Shown: piece after piece, positions 8,541-16,937 of the stretch | Layout: each line of letters begins with the position of its first letter | Numbering within the stretch: the first letter of the stretch is position 1 | Assembly (NCBI GenBank): GCA_002298995.1 | Contig: DBMO01000025.1 | Span: 1 to 42,935, forward strand | DNA from: Desulfarculales bacterium UBA696 | GTDB taxonomy: Bacteria > Desulfobacterota > Syntrophobacteria > Syntrophobacterales > Syntrophobacteraceae | Length of the DNA: 42,935 nucleotides | Direction: 5' to 3' | The notes under the pieces: generated by a model | Databases searched by the model: none | Told to the model about the DNA's origin: nothing | What the model saw: only the letters and a program-made list of their open reading frames with translations | Program-made: the position numbers and the translations under genes

Positions 8541-9577
8541 TATACGTCATCCAATACCTCTTCCATAACGTATTCAGGAACCCACCGGTCCCCCTGCGCA
8601 TTTTTTTTATGCTGGGTGCTGTCCTTCTCTACGGAATGACGGGGTTCGTATATTTCGAGCTTTCAGAAAACCCGGAGTTGAGCTGGTCTGACGGGCTTTG
8701 GTACACGGTGGTCACCATGACTACCGTCGGCTACGGAGATTTCTTCCCCAAAACGGCGGGCGGGCGTTTCCTCGTGGGATGGCCTGTCATGGCATTCGGC
8801 ATAGGTCTGCTCGGCTACGCACTGTCCGTCATCGCGGCAACCCTCATCACGTCCAAGAGCAGGGAAATAAAGGGCATGTCCTCATTTGAATTGAAAAACC
8901 ACCTGATCGTCTTCAATTTTCCGGTCCTGGCAAAGGTTGAACGCATACTGGACGAGCTTTACCTGGACCCGGCTTTCGGGAGATCCATCCCAGTGGTGCT
9001 CGTGGATGAGTTCCTGGATGAACTGCCGCCGGAGCTGCAGAAACGGGGAATTCACTATGTGCGGGGAAATCCTGTCAGGGATGCAACGCTTGGGCGGGCA
9101 GGCATCGATAATGCCCGCCACGCCATCATTCTTTGCCGCAATCCGGGAGATCCGGCATCGGACAATCTCAACGTAGCCATTGCACTTGCCATAGAGGGCC
9201 GAAACCGCAAGACGAACACGGTGGTGGAATGCGTGGACTCCGCTTCGCAGGAGTTGCTGAGGAAGGCCGGCTGCGACAGGATAGTCTGCACATCCCGCTT
9301 CGATGCCCATTTTCTGAGCCAGGAACTGCTTAACCCCGGCGTGCAGGAAGTAATCGCCGACATTCTGAGCGCCAGAGACGGACAGCAGATCTATTTCATC
9401 GAAGCAGACAGGGATGCGCCTTTCCATGAACTGGCAAAAACCTGTCAAGAAAAGCAGCACATGGTTCTGGGACTAAGCTCATCCGGCGCAATACGGCTAA
9501 ACATCGCCGGTCCAACCATGGTGAAAAAGGGAGATGCTCTAATCACCATCGGCCCATGCCGGATTTCCAGGCTTTAG
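8537..9577 (+). CDS. two-helix potassium channel with RCK/TrkA-N domain
   Basis: K+ channel of the MthK type, 346 residues: TM1 (about 20-42), a pore helix with the selectivity filter TTVGYGDF (Thr63-Val-Gly-Tyr-Gly), TM2 (about 78-105), then a cytosolic TrkA-N/RCK domain (about 118-240) beginning NHLIVFNFPVLAKVERIL, and a C-terminal TrkA-C-like part. The usual Rossmann GxGxxG is replaced by FNFPVLAK, so nucleotide binding in the canonical way is doubtful; ligand gating by another effector is possible. The start codon overlaps the nuclease stop (ATGA), implying translational coupling. An ORF extension upstream to 8468 lies inside the nuclease gene and is not needed. Confidence 0.87.
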   Translation: MIYVIQYLFHNVFRNPPVPLRIFFMLGAVLLYGMTGFVYFELSENPELSWSDGLWYTVVTMTTVGYGDFFPKTAGGRFLVGWPVMAFGIGLLGYALSVIAATLITSKSREIKGMSSFELKNHLIVFNFPVLAKVERILDELYLDPAFGRSIPVVLVDEFLDELPPELQKRGIHYVRGNPVRDATLGRAGIDNARHAIILCRNPGDPASDNLNVAIALAIEGRNRKTNTVVECVDSASQELLRKAGCDRIVCTSRFDAHFLSQELLNPGVQEVIADILSARDGQQIYFIEADRDAPFHELAKTCQEKQHMVLGLSSSGAIRLNIAGPTMVKKGDALITIGPCRISRL

Positions 9578-9605
9578 ACCTGCCCTCCGGTCTGCTCTGC
9601 CGGGT

Positions 9606-9920
9606 CTACTTGATAAACGAGCAGCAGTAGTCCGTGAGCTTTTTAATTTTCAGTTTGAATTTTGAATTGGCAGGCACTTCGAATGATTCTCCACCTTCCA
9701 TGGTTTTCCACTCGCTCGACCCTGGCAGAAGGACTTCAAGGCTGCCCGACAGGATTTCCATCAGTTCCTTGTCGCCGGTGTTGAACTCGTAGTCTCCCGG
9801 AAGCATTATGCCAAGGGTCTTTTTGGAGCCGTCCGCGAAGACTATCGTGCGGCTGGTGACTTTTCCGTCGAAATAGACGTTTGCTTTTTTTACTACCTTT
9901 ACATTTTCAAACTCCGCCAT
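9606..9920 (-). CDS. ppnP: pyrimidine/purine nucleoside phosphorylase PpnP
   Basis: Small cupin-fold enzyme that phosphorolyses several nucleosides to the base and ribose 1-phosphate. The 104 residues match the family over the full length (MAEFENVKVVKKANVYFDGK at the start; IMLPGDYEF, GESFEVPANS and TDYCCSF later). The frame runs open further upstream, but the ATG at 9920 is preceded by AAGGAACGAGG and is the conserved start. It is convergent with the K+ channel gene, and the stops are about 30 bases apart. Confidence 0.92.
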   Translation of the reverse strand: MAEFENVKVVKKANVYFDGKVTSRTIVFADGSKKTLGIMLPGDYEFNTGDKELMEILSGSLEVLLPGSSEWKTMEGGESFEVPANSKFKLKIKKLTDYCCSFIK

Positions 9921-10152
9921 GCCTCGTTCCTTTCCGATCATCCGATATTTTCCGCAATGATAGATCGGAAAGCGGAAACTTGGAAGAGCATCACGCTCGC
10001 ACCGCGGTTTTTTCAATCTTCGCGCGATCCATAAAGCGAGGGCGGGCTGAAACTGGACACTTTGCCGGTAAATTGTCCGGTTATGAAAAGCCATTGAAAC
10101 AAAAAGGCAAAGCCATTGGCGGCCTTGCCCGTCGATTCACGGTATGAGGAGC

Positions 10153-10272
10153 TTATACTAGGCCCTGAAATTTCTTCCTGAACGCAACGAGACCCGCCGG
10201 ACCGGAGCCGAAAAGGAGTATGGTGCAGGGCTCCGGGACAGCATTTTGGTCGGATGAAATATCGCGGCAATT
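10153..10272 (-). pseudogene. stranded PEP-CTERM sorting tail (gene remnant)
   Basis: On the - strand a short frame reads ...DQNAVPEPCTILLFGSG then PAGLVAFRKKFQGLV and a stop. This is a textbook PEP-CTERM signal: VPEP motif, hydrophobic stretch, and Arg/Lys-rich end. Such tails direct secreted proteins to exosortase (EpsH). An in-frame stop lies only about 13 codons before the VPEP, and no body of a secreted protein precedes it; the carB leader occupies that place. It looks like the 3' end of a gene whose body was deleted. A small functional peptide seems unlikely because no start codon or ribosome-binding site is visible. Confidence 0.65.
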
Positions 10273-10362
10273 TTAGTTGTCACCGCAAGTTAGGGCTGCT
10301 AATAAAACATCACCATCATCAACCAAAGGTTCAATTCACTTTTTCGGAGAAGGAAACAGGGC

Positions 10363-13300
10363 ATGCCAAAACGGGAAGATATCAAGAAGGTCATGATAAT
10401 AGGCTCTGGGCCGATCATAATCGGACAAGCCTGCGAGTTCGATTACTCTGGGACGCAGGCCTGCAAGGCATTGCGAGGCCTGGGATATGAGATCGTGCTG
10501 GTCAATTCCAATCCCGCAACAATCATGACCGATCCGGGAATGGCAGATGTGACATATATCGAACCTCTCACGGTAGGAAGTCTTACCAGGATCATCGAAA
10601 AGGAAAAACCCTGTGCCGTCCTTCCTAACCTGGGGGGCCAAACCGGCCTGAATCTCACTTCTCAGCTCCATAAGAGCGGAGTGCTGGATGCAAATGGCGT
10701 GAAGATTATCGGCGTCCAGGCAGATGCCATAGAGCGCGGGGAAGATCGTATCGCTTTCAAGGAGACAATGGCCAGGCTCGGCATCGAGATGCCCAGGAGC
10801 AAGCCTGCTCTAAGCGTTGAGGAAGCCGAAGCCATAGCATCCGAACTCGGCTACCCGGTAGTGGTAAGGCCCGCGTACACATTGGGCGGCTGGGGCGGAG
10901 GACTGGTCTACAACCTCGAGGAGCTCAGGACCATAGCAAGCAGAGGTCTGTCAGCCAGTCTCGTGGGGCAGGTCCTCATAGAAGAGTCTGTTCTTGGCTG
11001 GGAAGAGCTGGAACTAGAAGTCGTGCGTGATTCCAAAAACCGGATGATCACCGTCTGTTTCATAGAAAATATCGATGCAATGGGCGTCCATACCGGAGAC
11101 TCCTTTTGTTCGGCCCCGATGCTGACGATCGACCCTCGTCTGCAGGAGAGGCTGCAAAAACACTCCTACGATATCGTCGAAGCTATTCAGGTAATCGGAG
11201 GCACCAATATCCAGTTTGCCCATGACCCCAAGAGCGATCGTGTCGTGGTCATCGAAATCAATCCCAGGACCTCACGCTCCTCCGCGCTTGCTTCGAAAGC
11301 GACGGGATTTCCAATCGCCCTGGTATCCTCCAAGCTTGCCGCCGGCCTCAATCTGGATGAAATCCCCTATTGGCGGGGCTCATCGCTTGCCGAATACGCG
11401 CCGTGGGGAGACTATGTGGTCATCAAGTTTGCCCGCTGGGCCTTCGAGAAGTTCGAAGGATCCATAGACAAATTGGGAACGCAGATGCGCGCCGTCGGCG
11501 AAGTGATGAGTATCGGCAAGAATTATAAAGAGGCCTATCAAAAATCGATTCGCTCCCTCGAAATTGGTCGTCATGGGCTCGGCTTCGCAAAGGATTTTCA
11601 TGATCTGGAGCTGGATTCGCTGATGGATCTTTTGAGCGAGCCGACCAGCGAACGTCAGTTCATCATGTACGAAGCACTGCGCAAGGGGGCCGACATCGAC
11701 TCTCTCTACCGCAAGACGCACATAAAACCTTGGTTTATTCAGCAGATGAAGGAACTTGTCGACCTGGAGGAGCGTCTGCTGCAGTTCAAAGGGGGTGAGG
11801 TCCCGGACGACCTCCTCGTTGCCGCCAAAAAGGATGGTTTTGCCGATGCGTATCTGAGCCGCATCCTCGGCATCGAGGAAGCAGGCATAAGGGAGCGGCG
11901 AAAATCACTGGGGCTCCATCAGGCATTCCAGGCGGTTCCAGTGAGCGGGGTCGAGAACGCGGCTTATTATTACTCGACCTACAACGGGCCGGACCAGGTA
12001 GCGGTCACCTCGAAACGCAAGATAATGGTCCTTGGCGGCGGGCCGAACAGAATCGGCCAGGGCATCGAATTCGATTATTGCTGCGTGCATGCCGCATTCG
12101 CCATTCGTGATGCAGGGTTAGAGTCGATCATGGTCAACTGCAACCCGGAAACCGTTTCCACCGATTACGACACCTCCGATAAGCTCTATTTCGAACCGCT
12201 GACAGTGGAAGATGTGCTGTCGATCTACGAAAAAGAGCAGCCTGAAGGAGTAATAGTCCAATTCGGAGGGCAAACACCCTTGAATATTGCCAAGCAGCTC
12301 GCGGATGCTGGAGTCCGTGTTCTGGGCACCACTCCTGAAACCATCGATCTTGCCGAAGATCGGGACCGATTCCGCCATGTGATGAAAAAGCTTCGGATAC
12401 CCATGCCGGATTCCGGGATGGCCAGCAACGCGGAGGAAGCGCTGGATGTAGCCACCCAGCTGGGTTATCCGCTGATGGTGAGGCCTTCCTATGTCCTGGG
12501 CGGGCGCGGCATGGAAGTAGTCTACAATGATTCCATGCTCAAACGCTACATGGCCTCCGCGGTAGGAGTGACGCCCGACAGGCCTATTCTCATTGACAAG
12601 TTTCTGGAAAAGGCCATCGAGTTGGAAGCGGATGCCATTTCAGACGGACGGGATGCTTTTGTTCCCGCCGTTATGGAGCACATCGAGCTGGCGGGAATTC
12701 ATTCCGGGGATTCCGCGTGCGTTATTCCCCCGATCAGCATTCCGCACCGGCACCTTGAAACCATCTACGAATACACCCGGAAGATTGCTCTCGAACTTGC
12801 CGTCGTCGGTCTCATGAATATCCAGTATGCGATCTCAAACGATACGGTCTACGTCCTGGAGGCCAATCCGAGAGCATCCCGCACCGTGCCGCTGGTTTCC
12901 AAGGTCTGCAATATCCCCATGGCACGCATGGCAACCCGCATCATGCTGGGGGAAACACTCGCGGACTTGGACCTCAAGCCAAGATCGATACCCCACTTTG
13001 GTGTGAAAGAAGCGGTCTTCCCGTTCAACATGTTTCCGGAAGTAGATCCGGTCCTCGGGCCGGAGATGCGTTCCACCGGCGAAGTGCTCGGACTGGCATC
13101 CTCATTCGGACTCGCCTTCTACAAGGCGCAGGACGGAGCGCAACAGAAGCTCCCATCAGCGGGGAGAGTGCTTATCACGGTTGCCGACGGGGACAAGGCC
13201 GAAGCCCTGCAGGTCGCACGCAGGCTGAGCTCTCTAGGGTTCGAGATTATTGCAACCAGAGGCACGCTGGAATCCCTGAAGCAAAACGGGGTTCAGGCCG

Positions 13301-13596
13301 AGATGATCTTCAAAATGCACGAAGACCGGCCCAACATAGTGGATGCCATCATGAACGGCGAAATTCAGCTCATAATAAACACGCCCGATGGCAAGCGTGG
13401 GAAATTTGATGATTCATACATACGTAAGGCTGCAATCAAGTACAAAATCCCCTATATCACAACAACGGCCGCGGCTGTAGCGGCGGCGCGAGGCATTGAG
13501 GCCCATCTGAGTGGAAAAGACGACGTGAAGTCTCTCCAAACGTACCATCGCGATATCGACGGGCTAGCTGAACGCGTCCAGGCAGTCCGGAAATAG
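10363..13596 (+). CDS. carB: carbamoyl-phosphate synthase large subunit
   Basis: Makes carbamoyl phosphate from bicarbonate, ATP and glutamine-derived ammonia for pyrimidine and arginine synthesis. The 1077 residues show the internal duplication of CarB: a carboxyphosphate half (about 1-400) and a carbamoyl-phosphate half (about 550-930) with paired GSGPIIIGQACEFDYSG and GGGPNRIGQGIEFDYC starts, each with an ATP-grasp domain. An oligomerisation domain lies between them, and a C-terminal MGS-like allosteric domain (about 940-1070, TRGTLESL...INTPDGKRGK) follows. The ATG is preceded by GGAGAAGGAAAC. The carA partner is not in the window, so the two genes are either apart or carA lies elsewhere. 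Confidence 0.97.
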   Translation: MPKREDIKKVMIIGSGPIIIGQACEFDYSGTQACKALRGLGYEIVLVNSNPATIMTDPGMADVTYIEPLTVGSLTRIIEKEKPCAVLPNLGGQTGLNLTSQLHKSGVLDANGVKIIGVQADAIERGEDRIAFKETMARLGIEMPRSKPALSVEEAEAIASELGYPVVVRPAYTLGGWGGGLVYNLEELRTIASRGLSASLVGQVLIEESVLGWEELELEVVRDSKNRMITVCFIENIDAMGVHTGDSFCSAPMLTIDPRLQERLQKHSYDIVEAIQVIGGTNIQFAHDPKSDRVVVIEINPRTSRSSALASKATGFPIALVSSKLAAGLNLDEIPYWRGSSLAEYAPWGDYVVIKFARWAFEKFEGSIDKLGTQMRAVGEVMSIGKNYKEAYQKSIRSLEIGRHGLGFAKDFHDLELDSLMDLLSEPTSERQFIMYEALRKGADIDSLYRKTHIKPWFIQQMKELVDLEERLLQFKGGEVPDDLLVAAKKDGFADAYLSRILGIEEAGIRERRKSLGLHQAFQAVPVSGVENAAYYYSTYNGPDQVAVTSKRKIMVLGGGPNRIGQGIEFDYCCVHAAFAIRDAGLESIMVNCNPETVSTDYDTSDKLYFEPLTVEDVLSIYEKEQPEGVIVQFGGQTPLNIAKQLADAGVRVLGTTPETIDLAEDRDRFRHVMKKLRIPMPDSGMASNAEEALDVATQLGYPLMVRPSYVLGGRGMEVVYNDSMLKRYMASAVGVTPDRPILIDKFLEKAIELEADAISDGRDAFVPAVMEHIELAGIHSGDSACVIPPISIPHRHLETIYEYTRKIALELAVVGLMNIQYAISNDTVYVLEANPRASRTVPLVSKVCNIPMARMATRIMLGETLADLDLKPRSIPHFGVKEAVFPFNMFPEVDPVLGPEMRSTGEVLGLASSFGLAFYKAQDGAQQKLPSAGRVLITVADGDKAEALQVARRLSSLGFEIIATRGTLESLKQNGVQAEMIFKMHEDRPNIVDAIMNGEIQLIINTPDGKRGKFDDSYIRKAAIKYKIPYITTTAAAVAAARGIEAHLSGKDDVKSLQTYHRDIDGLAERVQAVRK

Positions 13597-14129
13597 TTCT
13601 GAGATCTCACAATCCTGCCGGCTTTCGGGGGGAAGATTTTTCGATCAAACCATGTGTTTCCGGGAAATCTTCCCCAGTTCTTGCCACTGTGCATAAATAA
13701 CTAATCGAAGCGCCCATCTGCTAAACCCAGGGACAGTCCACCCTTCTTGCCCCAAATGCAAATTCCCGAGCAAGGTCGGCTGCAAAACGTGCGAGTTGCA
13801 TATCATGACATTGGGGGAGAACTATTTCCGCCAATGGTAGGGAGATTAGAGGACACGCATTGGAACAAATGGGCGAAACACGGGTGGCACAGACCTGTAT
13901 TTTGTTGCCGGCGCCGGAGGCTGGATGGATATAGGCCACACCGCTGATATGGTTTTAATTAATCACTCCGCTCCACTTGTCCTTAAGACCCGGGCAAGTC
14001 ACCAAGATTGCCCCCAAAATGTATTAAACTGCATCACCACTGCATGCATGCAACAGCAGACTTGGACACTTCGACTTTTTGATAACTCCTTCCGGAGCAG
14101 CACAATGAACGGGAATCCGGCCTGTGGGC
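13597..14129. other. intergenic region after carB, no gene recognised
   Basis: About 530 bases without a convincing gene. It contains the inverted repeat at 13629-13675 and unrecognised sequence up to the promoter of the cobalamin-riboswitch operon. Confidence 0.4.
13629..13675 (+). terminator. inverted repeat after carB, possible terminator
   Basis: Perfect 11-base arms GGGGAAGATTT and AAATCTTCCCC with a 25-base loop, starting about 30 bases after the carB stop. No T-run follows, so Rho-independent termination is uncertain. Confidence 0.4.
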
Positions 14130-14158
14130 TTGACATTTCCGCTCGGAGCTAATAAAGA
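14130..14158 (+). promoter_or_regulatory. sigma-70-type promoter of the cobalamin-riboswitch operon
   Basis: A perfect -35 box TTGACA (14130-14135) is followed after 17 bases by TAAAGA (14153-14158), a moderate -10 box. The position directly before the riboswitch is right for its promoter. Confidence 0.5.
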
Positions 14159-14179
14159 TTTTAGAGTCTTTTTAGAAAA

Positions 14180-14360
14180 GTATGCGGAGTTCAGTAACGG
14201 AACACGGTGCAAGTCCGTGATGGTCCCGCCGCTGTGACCGGGGACGCAGATCAGGGTTACGAGCCACTGTACCGGGCGTAGTCCGTACCGGTATGGGAAG
14301 GCACGATCTAAGCGGATGATCCGGAAGTCAGAAGACGACTGAGCATCCTGAATCGAGGAA
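14180..14360 (+). ncRNA. cobalamin (B12) riboswitch
   Basis: The conserved core elements are all present in order: GGTGCAAGTCCGTGATGG, TCCCGCCGCTGTGA, GAGCCACTG, TGGGAAGGC and GGAAGTCAGAAGAC. They match the adenosylcobalamin-sensing RNA element found upstream of B12 transport and synthesis genes and of B12-independent isozyme genes. A strong terminator follows at 14373-14412, so control is probably by premature termination when cobalamin is abundant. It precedes a zinc dehydrogenase and a TrpD-like transferase. Confidence 0.93.
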
Positions 14361-14372
14361 TCCGATGGCAAA

Positions 14373-14412
14373 GGGTTCCGGTAGCCGTTCGCGGCTGTCG
14401 GGGCCCTTTTTT
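14373..14412 (+). terminator. riboswitch-linked intrinsic terminator
   Basis: A 15-bp stem with several G-T wobbles (GGGTTCCGGTAGCCG / CGGCTGTCGGGGCCC) around a TTCG loop is followed by six T. It lies between the riboswitch aptamer and the first gene of the operon, the standard place for the expression platform. Confidence 0.85.
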
Positions 14413-14438
14413 GTTTTTCAAGGGGGCGGATCAGACCT

Positions 14439-15410
14439 ATGGAAATGTCAGCGATTATGGTCAGAGATATCGGTGCTTTTGAACTGACGACGGTTCCGAT
14501 AAGGGACCTTGAAAGTGATGAGGTACTGATTGAAGTCGAGGTGACGGGTCTGTGCCGAACGGACCTTAAACTGATCCGCGTTGGACATCGCGATCTTACG
14601 CTGCCGAGGATACCGGGCGAAGAGGTTGTCGGGATTATCCGCAAGTTGGGCGGCAATGTGACCGCCTTGCAGGAGGGCTGCAGGGTTTATGTGTACCCGG
14701 GCGTGTGGTGCGGACGTTGCCCGGCTTGTCGGAAAGGAGCGGAGAATCTGTGTCGGGGAATGCAAATCATGGGATTTCACCGGGACGGTGGGTTTGCGGA
14801 GTATGTCATCGCGCCCGCGAAGAGCGTTATTCCCGTTCCGGAAGGTCTCCGTGCTGAACTGGCTGTTTTTGCCGAGCCTCTCTCCTGCTGCCTCAATGCT
14901 CTTGAACTTGCCCGCCTCGGCAAAGGGGAAACCGTGGGCATATGGGGCGCTGGTCCGGCGGGGACCCTGCTTGGAAGAGCATCCCGGGCCATGGAAGCCG
15001 AACCTTTTTCCATCGAGCTGGATCGGCGGCGAAGAGAGATCGCTAAAGGGAGCGCTTCTTGCGGAAACATGAAATTTGATGTTTGCATCGTCGCGGTTGG
15101 ATCCGGACAAGCCTACCAGGAAGCACTTGGGGCGATGAACCCGCGCGGGCGCCTTGTCGTTTTCTCCGGGCTGCATGCGTCGGAAGATGAACTGCCCCTT
15201 GGCTTAAACCAGTTGCACTACCACGAGCAGAGTATAGTTGGTGCTTACGGTTGCAGCTTCAGACATGGCGTTCAGGCACTACACCTCATCGCCACGGGAG
15301 CGGTTGCCGTTGAAGACATGATCTCGCACCGCATGGCCCTGAGCGATCTGGATCAGGCACTGCGAATCGTTGAAAACCGTCAGGGCATGAAAGTCCTCCT
15401 CTATCCATAA
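14439..15410 (+). CDS. zinc-dependent MDR dehydrogenase under cobalamin control
   Basis: Medium-chain dehydrogenase/reductase of the threonine/sorbitol dehydrogenase type, using NAD(P) to oxidise an alcohol. Catalytic zinc ligands are likely Cys39 (GLCRTD), Glu62 (the usual GHE is GEE here, so the His is replaced) and Glu146. Structural zinc cysteines are Cys91, Cys94, Cys97 and Cys105. The Rossmann motif GIWGAGPAG is at 167-175. At 323 residues the coenzyme domain is about 20 residues shorter than usual after the glycine motif. Substrate unknown. It is the first gene behind the cobalamin riboswitch and terminator, and the TrpD-like gene follows closely, so the two probably act in one pathway connected to B12 status. 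Confidence 0.8.
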   Translation: MEMSAIMVRDIGAFELTTVPIRDLESDEVLIEVEVTGLCRTDLKLIRVGHRDLTLPRIPGEEVVGIIRKLGGNVTALQEGCRVYVYPGVWCGRCPACRKGAENLCRGMQIMGFHRDGGFAEYVIAPAKSVIPVPEGLRAELAVFAEPLSCCLNALELARLGKGETVGIWGAGPAGTLLGRASRAMEAEPFSIELDRRRREIAKGSASCGNMKFDVCIVAVGSGQAYQEALGAMNPRGRLVVFSGLHASEDELPLGLNQLHYHEQSIVGAYGCSFRHGVQALHLIATGAVAVEDMISHRMALSDLDQALRIVENRQGMKVLLYP

Positions 15411-15457
15411 ATGGAATGAACCGAGGGGTAACAAATAGCACACAGGAGAAATGGGCG

Positions 15458-16603
15458 ATGGCGTGGTCGGAAGAATCGTTGAGAGAATTCGGTGTGAATA
15501 TCCAGAGGCTAATCTGCAAAGAGGACCTGAGTCGTGAGGAAAGCTACGAGATGTTCAGGCAAATTCTTCTGAACCAGCAGCCGGATTTGCATCAGGGTGC
15601 ATTCCTCTCCGCCCTGATATCAAAGGGTGAAACCTACCTGGAGATCGCCGGTGCATGGCAGGCCATCGTCGAGCATGACACAACCCTCATTGGAGATGAA
15701 CTCGGCCATCCCCTGGTCGAAAATTCCGGAACCGGCATGGATAAACTCAAGACATTCAACGTGAGCACGGCCGCATCGGTGGTTGCCGCGGCCGGGGGCG
15801 CTCGACTTGCCCGCCATGGTGCAAGGGCCCTTACATCTTCCTGCGGCACGGTGGATCTGCTTGAGAATATAGGCATCGGTGTCGAGTGCGAATTGGAAAA
15901 GGTCGTCGCGAGCATAAAGGAAGAGGGAATCGGCTTGTTTAACGGCACGAGTTCCAAAGTCCACCCGCAATCCCTCGGGCGGATCCTCAGTCAGATCCGG
16001 TTCGGTTCCACTCTCAATATCGCTGCCTCGCTGGCAAGCCCGTGCCGCCCTACCCATGCGTTGCGGGGCGTTTATTCAAAGGAACTGGTCCCGAAGGTGA
16101 GCGAGGTGATGAAAGAAATCGGCTACGAGCGGGCGATGGTCGTGCACGGGTTTGATTCACGGAAAGAGAAAGGGATGGACGAGATCTCGACCATGGGAGA
16201 GACTTTGGTCTGTGAGTTTTTCCCCGATGGAAAGGAGCAAACATTCCTGCTGGCCCCAGAGGATGTCGGCCTCAAGCGCGCTGACTACTCATCAATAGCG
16301 GCAACCGGAGATGTCCGCAAAGAAGCCATCCGATTCATGAAAATAATCAGTGGAACCGGGCACCCTCAGTGCATTGACATGACGTGCCTCAACGCAGGGG
16401 CCGTTCTCTATCTAGTGGGCAAAGCCAAAGATATCCGGATGGGCGTTGAGATGAGCCGGGAGATCATCGAAACAGGCAAAGCCCTGTCCAAACTTTCCAG
16501 ATGGGTTAACGTTCAGACTGACCCCTCGGGACAGGGCCCCAAAAAGTACCTCGATGCAGCCGCCGAAGCAGGCATTAGGGCGGAAGTGGCCGCGCTGTTG
16601 TAG
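15458..16603 (+). CDS. TrpD-like (anthranilate phosphoribosyltransferase family) protein under cobalamin control
   Basis: Member of the TrpD fold family, 381 residues. PRPP and Mg2+ binding motifs are kept: GTGMD (91-95), NVST (101-104), ARHGARA (118-124) and GMDEIS (239-244). The segment that binds anthranilate in true TrpD (GIRTIFNLLGPLLNP type) reads RFGSTLNIAASLASP here (181-195): the Arg becomes Gly and the LGPLxNP loop is lost, so the acceptor is probably not anthranilate, and no trp genes are near. The ATG at 15458 has AGGAG nine bases upstream; an ATG at 15416 would only add 14 residues. It is second in the riboswitch operon and is followed by a terminator. A role in base or lower-ligand ribosylation is speculative. 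Confidence 0.78.
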   Translation: MAWSEESLREFGVNIQRLICKEDLSREESYEMFRQILLNQQPDLHQGAFLSALISKGETYLEIAGAWQAIVEHDTTLIGDELGHPLVENSGTGMDKLKTFNVSTAASVVAAAGGARLARHGARALTSSCGTVDLLENIGIGVECELEKVVASIKEEGIGLFNGTSSKVHPQSLGRILSQIRFGSTLNIAASLASPCRPTHALRGVYSKELVPKVSEVMKEIGYERAMVVHGFDSRKEKGMDEISTMGETLVCEFFPDGKEQTFLLAPEDVGLKRADYSSIAATGDVRKEAIRFMKIISGTGHPQCIDMTCLNAGAVLYLVGKAKDIRMGVEMSREIIETGKALSKLSRWVNVQTDPSGQGPKKYLDAAAEAGIRAEVAALL

Positions 16604-16614
16604 AAAAACCGATA

Positions 16615-16655
16615 CTCTTGCGATTATGCAGGGCCTGTATCGCCAAGAGGTTTTT
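16615..16655 (+). terminator. intrinsic terminator of the cobalamin-riboswitch operon
   Basis: CTCTTGCGAT (16615-16624) pairs with ATCGCCAAGAG (16639-16649) with one bulged base. An inner CAGG/CCTG pairing adds support, and five T follow. It begins a few bases after the TrpD-like stop codon. Confidence 0.7.
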
Positions 16656-16937
16656 CTCCACGACAACCAATGAGCATTGTTTGGTGTCCCTCGCTCATTA
16701 CGTACAGCTTGCCGGATGCTGGAGTCCGACCGGGCACCTCGATAAAAGGTTTGATTCGGATGTGCTGAACTTTTGGGTCTTCAAGAATTCAAGTCCCAGC
16801 AGAGAATGGTGAGTTGTGTATGACCTATATTGATCCTCTTTGCGCTTCGCGCCCGGATAGCGAGCATCCGGGCTATTCGCGATGGTGGCAAGGTCGGGAT
16901 TTCATGGCGACGGCTCAAACCAAAACCCCAACGGCGC
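16656..16937. other. non-coding convergent gap with a REP-like palindrome
   Basis: No gene seen. The gap lies between the + strand riboswitch operon and the convergent CAP-protein gene and holds the palindrome listed at 16842-16873. Confidence 0.45.
16842..16873 (-). repeat. REP-like palindromic element, copy 1
   Basis: GCCCGGAT and ATCCGGGC form a perfect stem around AGCGAGC. The flank GCGCTTCGCGCCCGGATA (16842-16859) is the exact reverse complement of 18 bases at 19834-19851. The two sites are therefore oppositely oriented copies of one dispersed repeat. Confidence 0.65.

Noticed and set aside
15458..16603. Calling the TrpD-like gene trpD for tryptophan synthesis
   Set aside because: The anthranilate-binding Arg and LGPLxNP loop are not conserved, there are no other trp genes, and a cobalamin riboswitch controls the operon.
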